A stretch of DNA of 10,884 nucleotides, from the NCBI GenBank assembly GCA_900754535.1, contig CAAEDF010000021.1, positions 1 through 10,884 of the forward strand, written 5' to 3'. Source of the DNA: Clostridia bacterium (lineage in GTDB: Bacteria; Bacillota; Clostridia; Oscillospirales; CAG-382). Shown piece after piece: positions 1 through 7,304 of this stretch (within the stretch, counting starts at the first letter, position 1; every line of letters starts with the position of its first letter). Both the position numbers and the translations under genes were made by a program. The notes beneath the pieces were generated by a model that searched no databases, was not told the origin of the DNA, and worked only from the letters and a program-made list of their open reading frames with translations.

Positions 1-3000
1 CTCTTTATTTCGAAAACGGCGGTGAAGGCCGCGAGGTGCGGATAGGGGACAGCGTATTTTACGCCGCGGACGGAGATACGCCCATGGTCAGCGTGAACAT
101 GACCGTAAGCGGGGTGGATACCGCCAACGGCGAGCTGCGCGTCAACGGCAGCTTTGTCGGCAACATAAAAAACGGCTCCGTAAGCTACGACGTGCCGCGC
201 TCATTGCTTGAAAACGGCGATAATGTGTTTGAGATACTTCCGTCGGCCGGCAGCGGCGCGGTATTTGACCCGTCGCGTGTGTACGGGACATACAACCTTG
301 ACGATATAGTTATAGAAAGCTTCTCCGTGCTGCCGGCGGGCGGCGCGGCCGTCGAGACCGAAACCGTGCTTCTCATGCCCAGGGTCGGCGAGGCGGGCGT
401 AACGCGTGAGAACTCGGATAAAAGCTCCGGCATATCCGTCGGAGACGGCTGGAACGCCGCGACCGGTCTGGGCGGCAGCACTCCGGACGTTCCGGTGGCG
501 GTGGAGTTCGTCGTCTCCCTGGAGGTCGATCCCGACGCGGCGGTATATCTTATAGACACGACACTTCTCCCGGACGGCGAGACAACGGCGGCGCTTTATG
601 ACAGCGCGTCGGGCGAGCCGCTCGGAGAGGAAAAGAAAATAAACATCTGCAACCGCGCGCCGTCCGTCGCCGCTTCCGTCCAAAGCGGCGGTCTGCTTGC
701 CGCGGAAGAGGACGTGAGCGTTACCGTCGGCGACAACGTGTGGGGACTTGAAAAGGCGGTCATATATGTCAACGACGATCCGGTGCGCACCGTTACCGCG
801 CCCGGTACGATATCGCTTGACGGGTCCGTGTTCAATCCCGGCGCGTCCAACAGCATACGCTTTGAGGCCTCGGACAAGGCGGGGAACACGGAAATAAGCT
901 GCCTTATATTCGAGGTCGGCGAAAAGCCCGCGTTCATATTCGAACCGGAGGGAGAGGGGGCAAGCTTTTCGAGCGCTTCCGCCGACGGAACGATATACGG
1001 AGTAAAGCTTGCTTCCAACATAAACATGTACCAGAACCGTATGGGCGTGTACGGCTATGATTCGGTCAGGCTTTCCAACGAGACTCTTGTCCAGTATGCC
1101 GACCGCGCGGAAATTGTCACCGAAGCGGTGGGCGGCGGCCTGCCGTATCAGTCGTTCGTGGTTTCGGTAAAGGGGGCCGAGGGCAGCGCCGTGGTAAGCT
1201 ATAAGGGCGAAACCGGCAACGGAGACGATATACTGCTTAAAGCATACAACCACCGCGAGGACCGCTGGGATACGCTTTGCCGCGCAAAAAGCGGGGAATC
1301 GGTGTCGTTCGAGGCAAGCATCGTCACGTATTCGCAGGACGGAAAGATGCGCATTACGGCTATGCCCGCCACCGTCGCCAACGGCAGCGACACAATGCTG
1401 TGGAACTCGGACACCCAGTATTATTCAAGCTATGACGACCTCAATTTCCTGTATAAGAGCATAGTCGATTACGCCGCAGAGCAATACGCCGCCGGCGGCA
1501 TAGGCTATGCACTGCACACCGGCGACCTTGTGGACCATGCCGAGAACGACAGCGTGGCCGCAAAGCAGTACGGAGTTGCATCCGCAATGCAGAAGATACT
1601 TGACGATGCGGGCGTCCCCAACGGCGTTGTCGCCGGCAATCACGACGTCAGGCACGACGAAGCGTATTACGGATATTTCAGCAAATACTTCGGCGAAAGC
1701 AGGTATTCATCCTTCGACTGGTACGGCGGCAGCTATTCGGACAACGCCGGACATTTCGACCTTGTGAATATAGGCGGGTACGATTTCGTGGGGCTTTATC
1801 TGCCCGATCACAGGGAGACCGAGCCCGGGGTCATCGCCTGGGCAAACGAGGTGCTGAAGCTTTATTCCGGCCGTAACGCGATAATAGCGCTGCACGAGTA
1901 TATCCTGCCGTCCGGCGAATGGTCGGGCAGCCGTGCGGAAACGGTGTGGAACGATATCGTTGTCCCCAACGACAACGTAAAACTCGTGCTGTGCGGGCAT
2001 AATTTCGGTGCGGCCGCAAATCTCCGCTCCGTGGGCGACGGCGGGCGTCAGGTGCTGGAGCTGCTTGCCGACTATCAGTTTGCAGAGCTGGGGACCGGCC
2101 CTCAGCATACCGAAAACAATATGACCTGCGACGGCGAGGGATTTATACGACTGCTGAAATTCAACCGCGCCGGACAGCTGGAGGTCAGCACCTATTCGCC
2201 CTATCACGATATCGAAAATTATTTCCCCGGCTATACGGACTCGCTCGTATACGATCTTGACCTGATACGCACTCCGCTTTCGATAAGGACATACGATTTT
2301 GACGTCGGTCTCTCGCCCTTCGCTTTTTCCGAAAATCCGGACGGCGAGTTTGACGGGATGTTTGCAAAATACGAATACGGCGGTCAAACCTATCTCACCG
2401 GTATAATCTCCAAAAAAACACAGGAAAACATATACTCGGTGCCCGAAGACACCAATGCATATACGGAAGCTCCGCTCGCGGTGACCGCGCCCTGGGCCGC
2501 CGGCGTGCTGCCTTCGCTGTCATACGGCTCCCAGGACGCACAGCTCCCGTCGGACGAGGTGTATGAGGAAACGGCGTCTCTTATGCCCACCGCCGAAATG
2601 CTGCCGGTACGCACCGGCGGCGGCAGCGTGTTCGAGCATTCCGTAGACGGGGACGGGGCGTATCTGCTCACTCTGGCGGACGGCGGCGGATGGATCACGA
2701 TGTCGCATACGGTGACGTCTCCGGCGTTCGGTGAGGATGCAAAGCTCTTTATGGGTATTTCCGCTCCCGAAAACGCGCGCTGGAACCTGATAATAAATAC
2801 CGCACGCGGAAAAAGCATCAACTTCTCGCAGCAGCTGTACCGGTTCTTCGGCTATTCCGACAACTGCGTGCCCAGCGATATCAGCGGCAGCTGGCACGGG
2901 TATATCCCGCTTGACGGCCTTGCCGACGCGGAGGATTATGTGAAAAGCGTGTATTTCGTTTCCGCGTCGGAGGAAACCGAGATATCCTTCGACTGGCTTT

Positions 3001-3410
3001 TTGTGGGAAAAGTCATGGGCACGTCGGTCATCTTCCGTTCGGGAGAGGCGGAGAGAGAACAGCTTGTGGCTCCCGGAAGAGTGATATACGCTCCTGAGGA
3101 TCCGTCGCTGCCCGGTATGGTCTTCGCCGGCTGGAACGACGAAAACGGAAACCGCGCGGAATTCCCCGCGGTGGCCGGAGAAAGCGCAAGAACCTTTACC
3201 GCGGTGTTCGAGCCCTGCCCGCAGCCCGTGCTGCCCGAAGCTCTATATGAGGAAGCTGAGCTTGCGCAGATAACCGGCACCGTTCAGACTTCGGATTCCG
3301 CGGCGGAAGAGAGCGGCGGCTTCCCCGCCTGGATAGGCTACGGGCTGATAGCGCTTGTCGCTGTGGGGATAATATTCGCCGCCACCTCAAAACGCGCAAA
3401 GAAGGAATGA
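1..3410 (+). CDS. Large exported, membrane-anchored metallophosphoesterase (5' end outside window)
   Basis: The reading frame is open to the left edge (first whole codon at 3), so the GTG at 36 is internal and the true start with any signal peptide lies upstream; 1135 codons are visible, numbered here from position 3. The first ~450 residues look like beta-rich, Ig-like extracellular modules. A calcineurin-like phosphoesterase domain follows at about 460-770: D470-T-Q, GD at 507-508, GNHD at 545-548, H631 and GH at 665-666, then LLADYQ and TYSPY motifs that I recall from surface phosphoesterases of Firmicutes. After it come a jelly-roll-like region (about 873-1003), an InlB/Flg_new-type repeat (about 1008-1070, with the FAGW motif), a low-complexity spacer, and one membrane helix (about 1108-1128) with a basic tail. 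There is no LPXTG. It probably hydrolyses a phosphoester outside the cell; the substrate is unknown. Two usual metal ligands are changed (DxQ for DxH, GHNF for GHxH), so activity is not certain. Confidence 0.88.
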   Translation, partial: LYFENGGEGREVRIGDSVFYAADGDTPMVSVNMTVSGVDTANGELRVNGSFVGNIKNGSVSYDVPRSLLENGDNVFEILPSAGSGAVFDPSRVYGTYNLDDIVIESFSVLPAGGAAVETETVLLMPRVGEAGVTRENSDKSSGISVGDGWNAATGLGGSTPDVPVAVEFVVSLEVDPDAAVYLIDTTLLPDGETTAALYDSASGEPLGEEKKINICNRAPSVAASVQSGGLLAAEEDVSVTVGDNVWGLEKAVIYVNDDPVRTVTAPGTISLDGSVFNPGASNSIRFEASDKAGNTEISCLIFEVGEKPAFIFEPEGEGASFSSASADGTIYGVKLASNINMYQNRMGVYGYDSVRLSNETLVQYADRAEIVTEAVGGGLPYQSFVVSVKGAEGSAVVSYKGETGNGDDILLKAYNHREDRWDTLCRAKSGESVSFEASIVTYSQDGKMRITAMPATVANGSDTMLWNSDTQYYSSYDDLNFLYKSIVDYAAEQYAAGGIGYALHTGDLVDHAENDSVAAKQYGVASAMQKILDDAGVPNGVVAGNHDVRHDEAYYGYFSKYFGESRYSSFDWYGGSYSDNAGHFDLVNIGGYDFVGLYLPDHRETEPGVIAWANEVLKLYSGRNAIIALHEYILPSGEWSGSRAETVWNDIVVPNDNVKLVLCGHNFGAAANLRSVGDGGRQVLELLADYQFAELGTGPQHTENNMTCDGEGFIRLLKFNRAGQLEVSTYSPYHDIENYFPGYTDSLVYDLDLIRTPLSIRTYDFDVGLSPFAFSENPDGEFDGMFAKYEYGGQTYLTGIISKKTQENIYSVPEDTNAYTEAPLAVTAPWAAGVLPSLSYGSQDAQLPSDEVYEETASLMPTAEMLPVRTGGGSVFEHSVDGDGAYLLTLADGGGWITMSHTVTSPAFGEDAKLFMGISAPENARWNLIINTARGKSINFSQQLYRFFGYSDNCVPSDISGSWHGYIPLDGLADAEDYVKSVYFVSASEETEISFDWLFVGKVMGTSVIFRSGEAEREQLVAPGRVIYAPEDPSLPGMVFAGWNDENGNRAEFPAVAGESARTFTAVFEPCPQPVLPEALYEEAELAQITGTVQTSDSAAEESGGFPAWIGYGLIALVAVGIIFAATSKRAKKE

Positions 3411-3580
3411 CCCCGCACCGGCGGCTCGGCAATGTTTTCCTCGCGATTTTGAACAGCCTGCTGTCCGCGCCGGCGATTTTGGAAATTTTCGGATATTCGG
3501 CGGATAGCGGTCCGCACGGCGGGTCACGGCCGTAGGCTGCGTGCGGAGATAAAATATAATATCGCTTATATTGCTTATAT
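3411..3580. other. Non-coding 3' region with possible stem-loop
   Basis: No convincing gene was found between the phosphoesterase stop codon and the terminator. The stretch holds a 7-base inverted repeat, TCCGCAC at 3511-3517 and GTGCGGA at 3541-3547, with a GC-rich 23-base loop that contains the small palindrome ACGGCCGT. An AT-rich tandem repeat, with the unit GCTTATAT occurring twice, follows at 3564-3579. The region is most simply the 3' untranslated part of the upstream mRNA. A TATAAT at 3555-3560 has no matching -35 hexamer. Confidence 0.4.
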
Positions 3581-3618
3581 AAAGAGGCGAAGGACCTTGT
3601 GTCCTCGCCTTTTTATTT
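3581..3618 (+). terminator. Rho-independent terminator after the phosphoesterase gene
   Basis: The arm AGGCGAAGGAC (3585-3595) pairs with GTCCTCGCCT (3601-3610), with one bulged A and the loop CTTGT. It is followed by TTTTTATTTT. The flanking AAAG before the stem can extend pairing into the T-run. It sits about 175 bases after the phosphoesterase stop and before the next promoter, so it separates two transcription units. Confidence 0.85.
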
Positions 3619-3698
3619 TATGAGTCCTTTTGCCCGATGCTTTGCGGCAAAAACGAAAAGAAAAATATAAAAGTCGCAAATAAATTTATATAAAACTC

Positions 3699-3727
3699 TT
3701 GACAAAAGTTTTCCGGCATGCTATAAT
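3699..3727 (+). promoter_or_regulatory. Consensus sigma-70/sigma-A promoter of the RHH-clpB operon
   Basis: TTGACA at 3699-3704 and TATAAT at 3722-3727 are both perfect consensus hexamers separated by exactly 17 bases. A TG at 3719-3720 also gives an extended -10. Transcription should start near 3733-3736, leaving a leader of about 77 bases. Such a strong unassisted promoter usually needs a repressor if expression is to be conditional. No CIRCE (TTAGCACTC-N9-GAGTGCTAA) or CtsR-type heptad repeat is visible. Confidence 0.92.
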
Positions 3728-3733
3728 ACATAA

Positions 3734-3756
3734 CAACGGTAAAAGAAAAACCGTTG
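3734..3756 (+). promoter_or_regulatory. 7-N9-7 dyad at the transcription start (possible operator or 5' stem-loop)
   Basis: CAACGGT (3734-3740) and ACCGTTG (3750-3756) are perfect inverted repeats around the nine-base spacer AAAAGAAAA. The dyad begins at the predicted +1. As DNA it is placed where a repressor would block initiation; as RNA it would form a hairpin at the extreme 5' end that could stabilise the message. The nine-base spacer matches CIRCE geometry, but the arm sequence does not match CIRCE. Confidence 0.55.
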
Positions 3757-3774
3757 GATGAATATAAACCTGTA

Positions 3775-3793
3775 CAGACGGAAAACCTGTCTG
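3775..3793 (+). other. Leader hairpin just before the RHH ribosome binding site
   Basis: CAGACGG (3775-3781) can pair with CC (3786-3787) and GTCTG (3789-3793), leaving a single bulged T and an AAAA loop. The stem ends three bases before the AAAGGAG ribosome binding site at 3797-3803, so it does not hide that site. Its function is unknown; it may affect mRNA stability or ribosome access. Confidence 0.4.
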
Positions 3794-3811
3794 CGGAAAG
3801 GAGCGTAAAGG

Positions 3812-4465
3812 ATGAAAAAAAGTCTGTATAGTCTTATGCTCATGGACAGTGTCGTCGCGGAGATAGACAGACTTGCACTGAGGAGCAATACCAACCGCTC
3901 GAATCTTGTCAACCAGATACTTGCGGACTATGTCTCGATGATGACGCCCGAAAAGCGTATAGGCAGCATATTCAAATACATGGAAAGCATCATGACGGGC
4001 AGCGGAGACCTTGTGCCGCTCGTCACGCCCAACCACCGGACAATGTCGGTCAAAAGCAGCCTGGAATATAAATACAGGCCGACGATAAGGTACGAGGTGC
4101 AGCTTTTCCGCGCGCCGTCCGGCGCGATAGGCGAGCTGAGCGTTATATTCAGGACGCAGTCGGCGCAGCTAATCGCGTCGATAAACGAATTCCTGCGTCT
4201 GTGGGTGCGGCTTGAAAACATCTATATATCAAAGCTGCACGAAAAGCAGCCGGTCAAATACGAGCTGTACGACGGGCGGTTCGTGCGCAGTCTCTCGCTG
4301 CCCGAGAACCGCGATTACAACGACGAACAGCTCGGAGAGGCGATATCGGGATACGTTTCGATGTTCGACAGCCTGCTTAAAGCCTTTCTCAACAACACCT
4401 GCACGCGTGAGGAACTGGAAAACAGATATCTGGCGTATCTCAACCGCGGTATAGGAATTATCTGA
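3812..4465 (+). CDS. Ribbon-helix-helix DNA-binding protein with unknown C-terminal domain, upstream of clpB
   Basis: This is a 217-residue protein. The ATG at 3812 is preceded by AAAGGAG (3797-3803) with an eight-base spacer. Residues 1-45 fit an RHH (Arc/MetJ/CopG-like) fold: a short strand (KKSLYSLML), a helix (DSVVAEIDRLAL), a turn with TNRS, and a second helix (NLVNQILADYV). RHH proteins dimerise and insert the paired strands into the DNA major groove, usually as repressors. The remaining ~170 residues contain strands (YRPTIRYEVQLF, GELSVIFRTQ) and helices, and I do not recognise them as a named family. They could sense a ligand or bind a partner. No toxin gene is nearby, so an antitoxin role is unlikely. 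The gene shares a promoter with clpB and ends 31 bases before it, which suggests autoregulation and control of clpB; this is inference. Confidence is high for the gene and RHH domain, low for the target. Confidence 0.85.
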   Translation: MKKSLYSLMLMDSVVAEIDRLALRSNTNRSNLVNQILADYVSMMTPEKRIGSIFKYMESIMTGSGDLVPLVTPNHRTMSVKSSLEYKYRPTIRYEVQLFRAPSGAIGELSVIFRTQSAQLIASINEFLRLWVRLENIYISKLHEKQPVKYELYDGRFVRSLSLPENRDYNDEQLGEAISGYVSMFDSLLKAFLNNTCTREELENRYLAYLNRGIGII

Positions 4466-4496
4466 TTTATTTAAATAAAAAAGGAGCTGAACGACG
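4466..4496 (+). promoter_or_regulatory. clpB ribosome binding site with AT palindrome
   Basis: The short gap holds a perfect 14-base palindrome, TTTATTTAAATAAA (4466-4479), directly followed by AAGGAG (4481-4486), which lies ten bases before the clpB ATG. There is no terminator in the gap, so clpB is co-transcribed with the RHH gene. The palindrome might be a protein-binding site, or simply low-complexity sequence. Confidence 0.55.
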
Positions 4497-7094
4497 ATGA
4501 ACGCCCAGAACTTTACACAAAAATCAATGGAGGCCATAGAGAGCGCAAAAAACATGGCGCTTGAAAACAACAACATGCAGATCCAGCCGGAACATCTGCT
4601 GTATGCGCTGGTCGACCAGAACGGCGGTCTTATCGGCTCGCTGTTTGAAAAAATGTCGGTGGATACCGATTCGTTTCTCGCGTCGCTCGACGCGGTGATC
4701 TCGGCGATCCCCGCAGTTACCGGCAGCGGCCGCGAGCCGGGCAAGATATATGTTTCGCCCGAGACCGACAGGATCCTTGCCGCAGCCGCGCGCATCGCTT
4801 CGTCCCAGAAGGACGAATATATTTCCGTGGAGCATCTCATGCTCGCCGTATTCAAAAACAAAACGCAGAAGATAACCGAGCTTTTCAATAAATACGGCAT
4901 AACCGAAAAAGCCTTTTCCGACGCGCTTGCAACGGTCAAAAGCGGCAGGGTGACCGGCGACAACCCCGAAAGCACCTACGATGCGCTGGGCAAATACGGC
5001 ACCGACCTTGTCGCCCGCGCAAGAGAGCAGAAGCTCGACCCCGTCATCGGCAGGGACACGGAGATTAGGAACGTCATACGCATACTTTCCAGAAAGACCA
5101 AAAACAACCCCGTCCTGATAGGCGAGCCGGGCGTGGGCAAAACCGCGATAGCCGAGGGGCTTGCGCAGCGTATCGTCCGCGGAGACGTGCCGGAGGGGCT
5201 TAAAAACAAAACGATATTCGCTCTCGACATGGGCGCGTTGATAGCAGGCGCAAAGTTCCGCGGCGAGTTTGAAGAGCGTCTGAAGGCCGTGCTCAACGAG
5301 GTCAAGAAAAGCGAAGGCGAAATAATACTTTTTATCGACGAGCTTCACACGATAGTCGGCGCAGGCAAGACCGACGGCGCAATGGACGCCGGGAACCTGC
5401 TCAAGCCCATGCTGGCACGCGGCGAGCTGCACTGCATAGGCGCGACCACGCTTGACGAGTACCGCAAGTACATCGAAAAGGACGCCGCGCTCGAACGCAG
5501 GTTCCAGCCCGTTATGGTAGACGAGCCCACCGTGGAGGATACGATATCTATACTGCGCGGGCTAAAGGACCGCTATGAGATATTCCACGGCGTACAGATA
5601 CACGACCGCGCGCTTGTCGCGGCTGCGACGCTTTCGCACAGATATATAACCGACCGTTTTCTGCCCGACAAGGCCATAGACCTCGTCGACGAGGCCTGCG
5701 CGTCCATACGCACCGAGATAGATTCCATGCCTACGGAGCTTGACGATGTGCGCCGTAAGATAATGCAGCTTGAGATAGAGGAGATGGCGCTTGAAAAGGA
5801 AAGCGACACGCTTTCAAAGGAACGTCTCGAAAAGCTGCGCAGGGAGCTTGCCGAGGACCGCGACCGCTTCAATGCGCTCAAATCCAGATGGGATATCGAA
5901 AAGGGCGCGATAGAAGAGGTCAAGGCGATAAAGGCCGAGATAGAAAAGGTAAACGGCGAAATAGAAGCCGCACAGCGCAGCTATGAATACGAAAAGGCTT
6001 CGCGCCTGCGCTATTCCACGCTTCCGGAGCTTGAAAAAAAGCTTGCCGACGCACAGGAGAAAAACAGCCGCCAGAGCGGCGGCGATACTCCGCTCGTGCG
6101 TGATACCGTTACCGAAGAGGAGATAGCGGCTATCGTGGCGCGCTGGACCGGCATCCCGGTATCCAAGCTTATGGAGGGCGAGAGGGAAAAGCTTCTCAAT
6201 CTCGAATCGATACTCCACAAACGCGTCATCGGTCAGGACGAGGCGGTCAGCCGCGTTACCGAAGCCATACTCCGCTCACGTGCGGGCATCGCGGACCCCG
6301 ACAGGCCCATCGGTTCGTTCCTGTTCCTCGGACCTACCGGCGTGGGCAAGACCGAGCTTGCCAAGGCGCTTGCCGAAAGCCTTTTTGACGACGAGCATAA
6401 CCTCGTGCGCATAGACATGACCGAATATATGGAAAAATTCTCCGTGTCGCGTCTGATAGGCGCGCCTCCGGGATACGTCGGCTATGACGAGGGCGGGCAG
6501 CTGACCGAGGCGGTAAGGCGCAAGCCCTACTCGGTGGTGCTGTTCGACGAGGTGGAAAAGGCGCATCCCGACGTTTTCAACATCCTGCTTCAGGTGCTGG
6601 ACGACGGGCGCATAACCGACTCGCAGGGGCGTACGGTGGATTTCAAGAATACCATAATAATCCTCACCTCCAATCTCGGCTCCCAGTATCTCCTTGACGG
6701 CATAGGACCCGACGGCGAGATAAGCGCCGAAGCGCGCGAGTCGGTGATGGGTATGCTGCGCACCTCGTTCCGCCCGGAATTCCTCAACAGGCTTGACGAG
6801 ATAGTGTTCTACAAGCCGCTTACGAAGGAAAATATCTCCGCCATAATCGACCTGCTCATAGCCGATCTGAAAAAGCGTCTGGCAGACAAATCGCTTAATC
6901 TGGAGATAACGGACGCGGCAAGGGAAACGATAATCGAAAACGGCTACGACCCCGTCTACGGCGCGCGTCCGCTCAAGAGATATCTGCAAAGCAAGGCGGA
7001 AACGCTGCTTGCCAAGGCGATACTCAGCCGCGAGCTTTCGGTGGGCGATACGCTCACGGTCGACGCGGCAGACGGCGAACTGTTTGTGAAATGA
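4497..7094 (+). CDS. clpB: ATP-dependent protein disaggregase ClpB
   Basis: This 865-residue Hsp100 chaperone should form a cytoplasmic hexamer that threads aggregated proteins through its central pore, working with DnaK/DnaJ/GrpE. Domains in order are a Clp-N double repeat (about 1-145), AAA+ ring 1, a full-length coiled-coil middle domain (about 405-530), and AAA+ ring 2. Ring 1 has Walker A GEPGVGKT (209-216), Walker B ending D281-E282, a pore loop with F254 in GAKFRGEF (aromatic, usually Tyr) and Arg residues 334-335. Ring 2 has Walker A GPTGVGKT (612-619), Walker B with D684-E685, pore Y660 in GYVGY, arginine finger R765 and sensor-2 GAR (822-824). The long middle domain separates it from ClpC, ClpA and ClpE, and I see no IGF/L-type ClpP-docking loop. 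Length and all active residues look normal. It is second in an operon behind an RHH protein, with an AAGGAG site upstream of its ATG. Heat-shock control is expected, but no CIRCE or CtsR box is seen. Confidence 0.98.
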   Translation: MNAQNFTQKSMEAIESAKNMALENNNMQIQPEHLLYALVDQNGGLIGSLFEKMSVDTDSFLASLDAVISAIPAVTGSGREPGKIYVSPETDRILAAAARIASSQKDEYISVEHLMLAVFKNKTQKITELFNKYGITEKAFSDALATVKSGRVTGDNPESTYDALGKYGTDLVARAREQKLDPVIGRDTEIRNVIRILSRKTKNNPVLIGEPGVGKTAIAEGLAQRIVRGDVPEGLKNKTIFALDMGALIAGAKFRGEFEERLKAVLNEVKKSEGEIILFIDELHTIVGAGKTDGAMDAGNLLKPMLARGELHCIGATTLDEYRKYIEKDAALERRFQPVMVDEPTVEDTISILRGLKDRYEIFHGVQIHDRALVAAATLSHRYITDRFLPDKAIDLVDEACASIRTEIDSMPTELDDVRRKIMQLEIEEMALEKESDTLSKERLEKLRRELAEDRDRFNALKSRWDIEKGAIEEVKAIKAEIEKVNGEIEAAQRSYEYEKASRLRYSTLPELEKKLADAQEKNSRQSGGDTPLVRDTVTEEEIAAIVARWTGIPVSKLMEGEREKLLNLESILHKRVIGQDEAVSRVTEAILRSRAGIADPDRPIGSFLFLGPTGVGKTELAKALAESLFDDEHNLVRIDMTEYMEKFSVSRLIGAPPGYVGYDEGGQLTEAVRRKPYSVVLFDEVEKAHPDVFNILLQVLDDGRITDSQGRTVDFKNTIIILTSNLGSQYLLDGIGPDGEISAEARESVMGMLRTSFRPEFLNRLDEIVFYKPLTKENISAIIDLLIADLKKRLADKSLNLEITDAARETIIENGYDPVYGARPLKRYLQSKAETLLAKAILSRELSVGDTLTVDAADGELFVK

Positions 7095-7102
7095 CAATAT
7101 AA

Positions 7103-7212
7103 ACGGCATCCGCTCATATGCTCATGCATACTTTACGTCAACTCCGGCGGCAGGCGGCTTCCGGCGCACTTCAACTGCGCCGGGAGCCCCGTCCGGGACG
7201 GTCTGTGATATG
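7103..7212 (+). other. Hairpin-rich non-coding stretch between clpB and ecfT
   Basis: CCGGCGCA (7161-7168) and TGCGCCGG (7176-7183) form an 8-base-pair stem with the loop CTTCAAC. CCGTC (7189-7193) and GACGG (7197-7201) form a second small stem. ACGGCATC (7103-7110) repeats the 5' arm of the downstream terminator and is complementary to GATGCCGT (7225-7232). I could not match the stretch to any riboswitch consensus I know (TPP, cobalamin, FMN, THF, preQ1, ZTP). It may be just the structured 3' end of clpB mRNA. Confidence 0.4.
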
Positions 7213-7237
7213 CGGCATCGGGCTGATGCCGTTTTTT
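7213..7237 (+). terminator. Rho-independent terminator between clpB and ecfT
   Basis: CGGCATC (7213-7219) and GATGCCG (7225-7231) form a perfect seven-base-pair stem with the loop GGGCT, directly followed by six T residues (7232-7237). It ends the RHH-clpB transcript about 120 bases after the clpB stop and lies just before the ecf promoter. Confidence 0.88.
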
Positions 7238-7238
7238 C

Positions 7239-7267
7239 TTGCATTAAATCTCTTTTTGTGCTATTAT
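7239..7267 (+). promoter_or_regulatory. Extended -10 promoter of the ecf operon
   Basis: TATTAT at 7262-7267 is preceded by TG at 7259-7260, giving an extended -10. A weak -35 (TTGCAT, 7239-7244) sits 17 bases upstream. The start should be near 7274, which leaves a leader of only about 30 bases and no room for a riboswitch. It lies immediately after the terminator, as expected for a new transcription unit. Confidence 0.6.
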
Positions 7268-7304
7268 CTTTGGGTAAGGCAAAACATGTCGGGGAGGTAT
7301 CGCA

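Noticed and set aside
201..1253. 350-codon open frame on the minus strand
   Set aside because: It lies wholly inside the phosphoesterase gene, has no recognisable domain or ribosome site, and is a by-product of high GC content.
3555..3560. TATAAT as a promoter for a small RNA ending at the 3581-3618 terminator
   Set aside because: There is no -35 or extended -10 match, and the product would be only about 50 bases.
3686..4036. Minus-strand open frame across the RHH promoter
   Set aside because: It overlaps the consensus promoter and the RHH gene, and its product shows no domain; a divergent gene is not supported.
7103..7237. TPP, cobalamin or other known riboswitch upstream of the ECF genes
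   Set aside because: None of the conserved boxes I know for these classes is present; only the competing pairing was kept as a finding.
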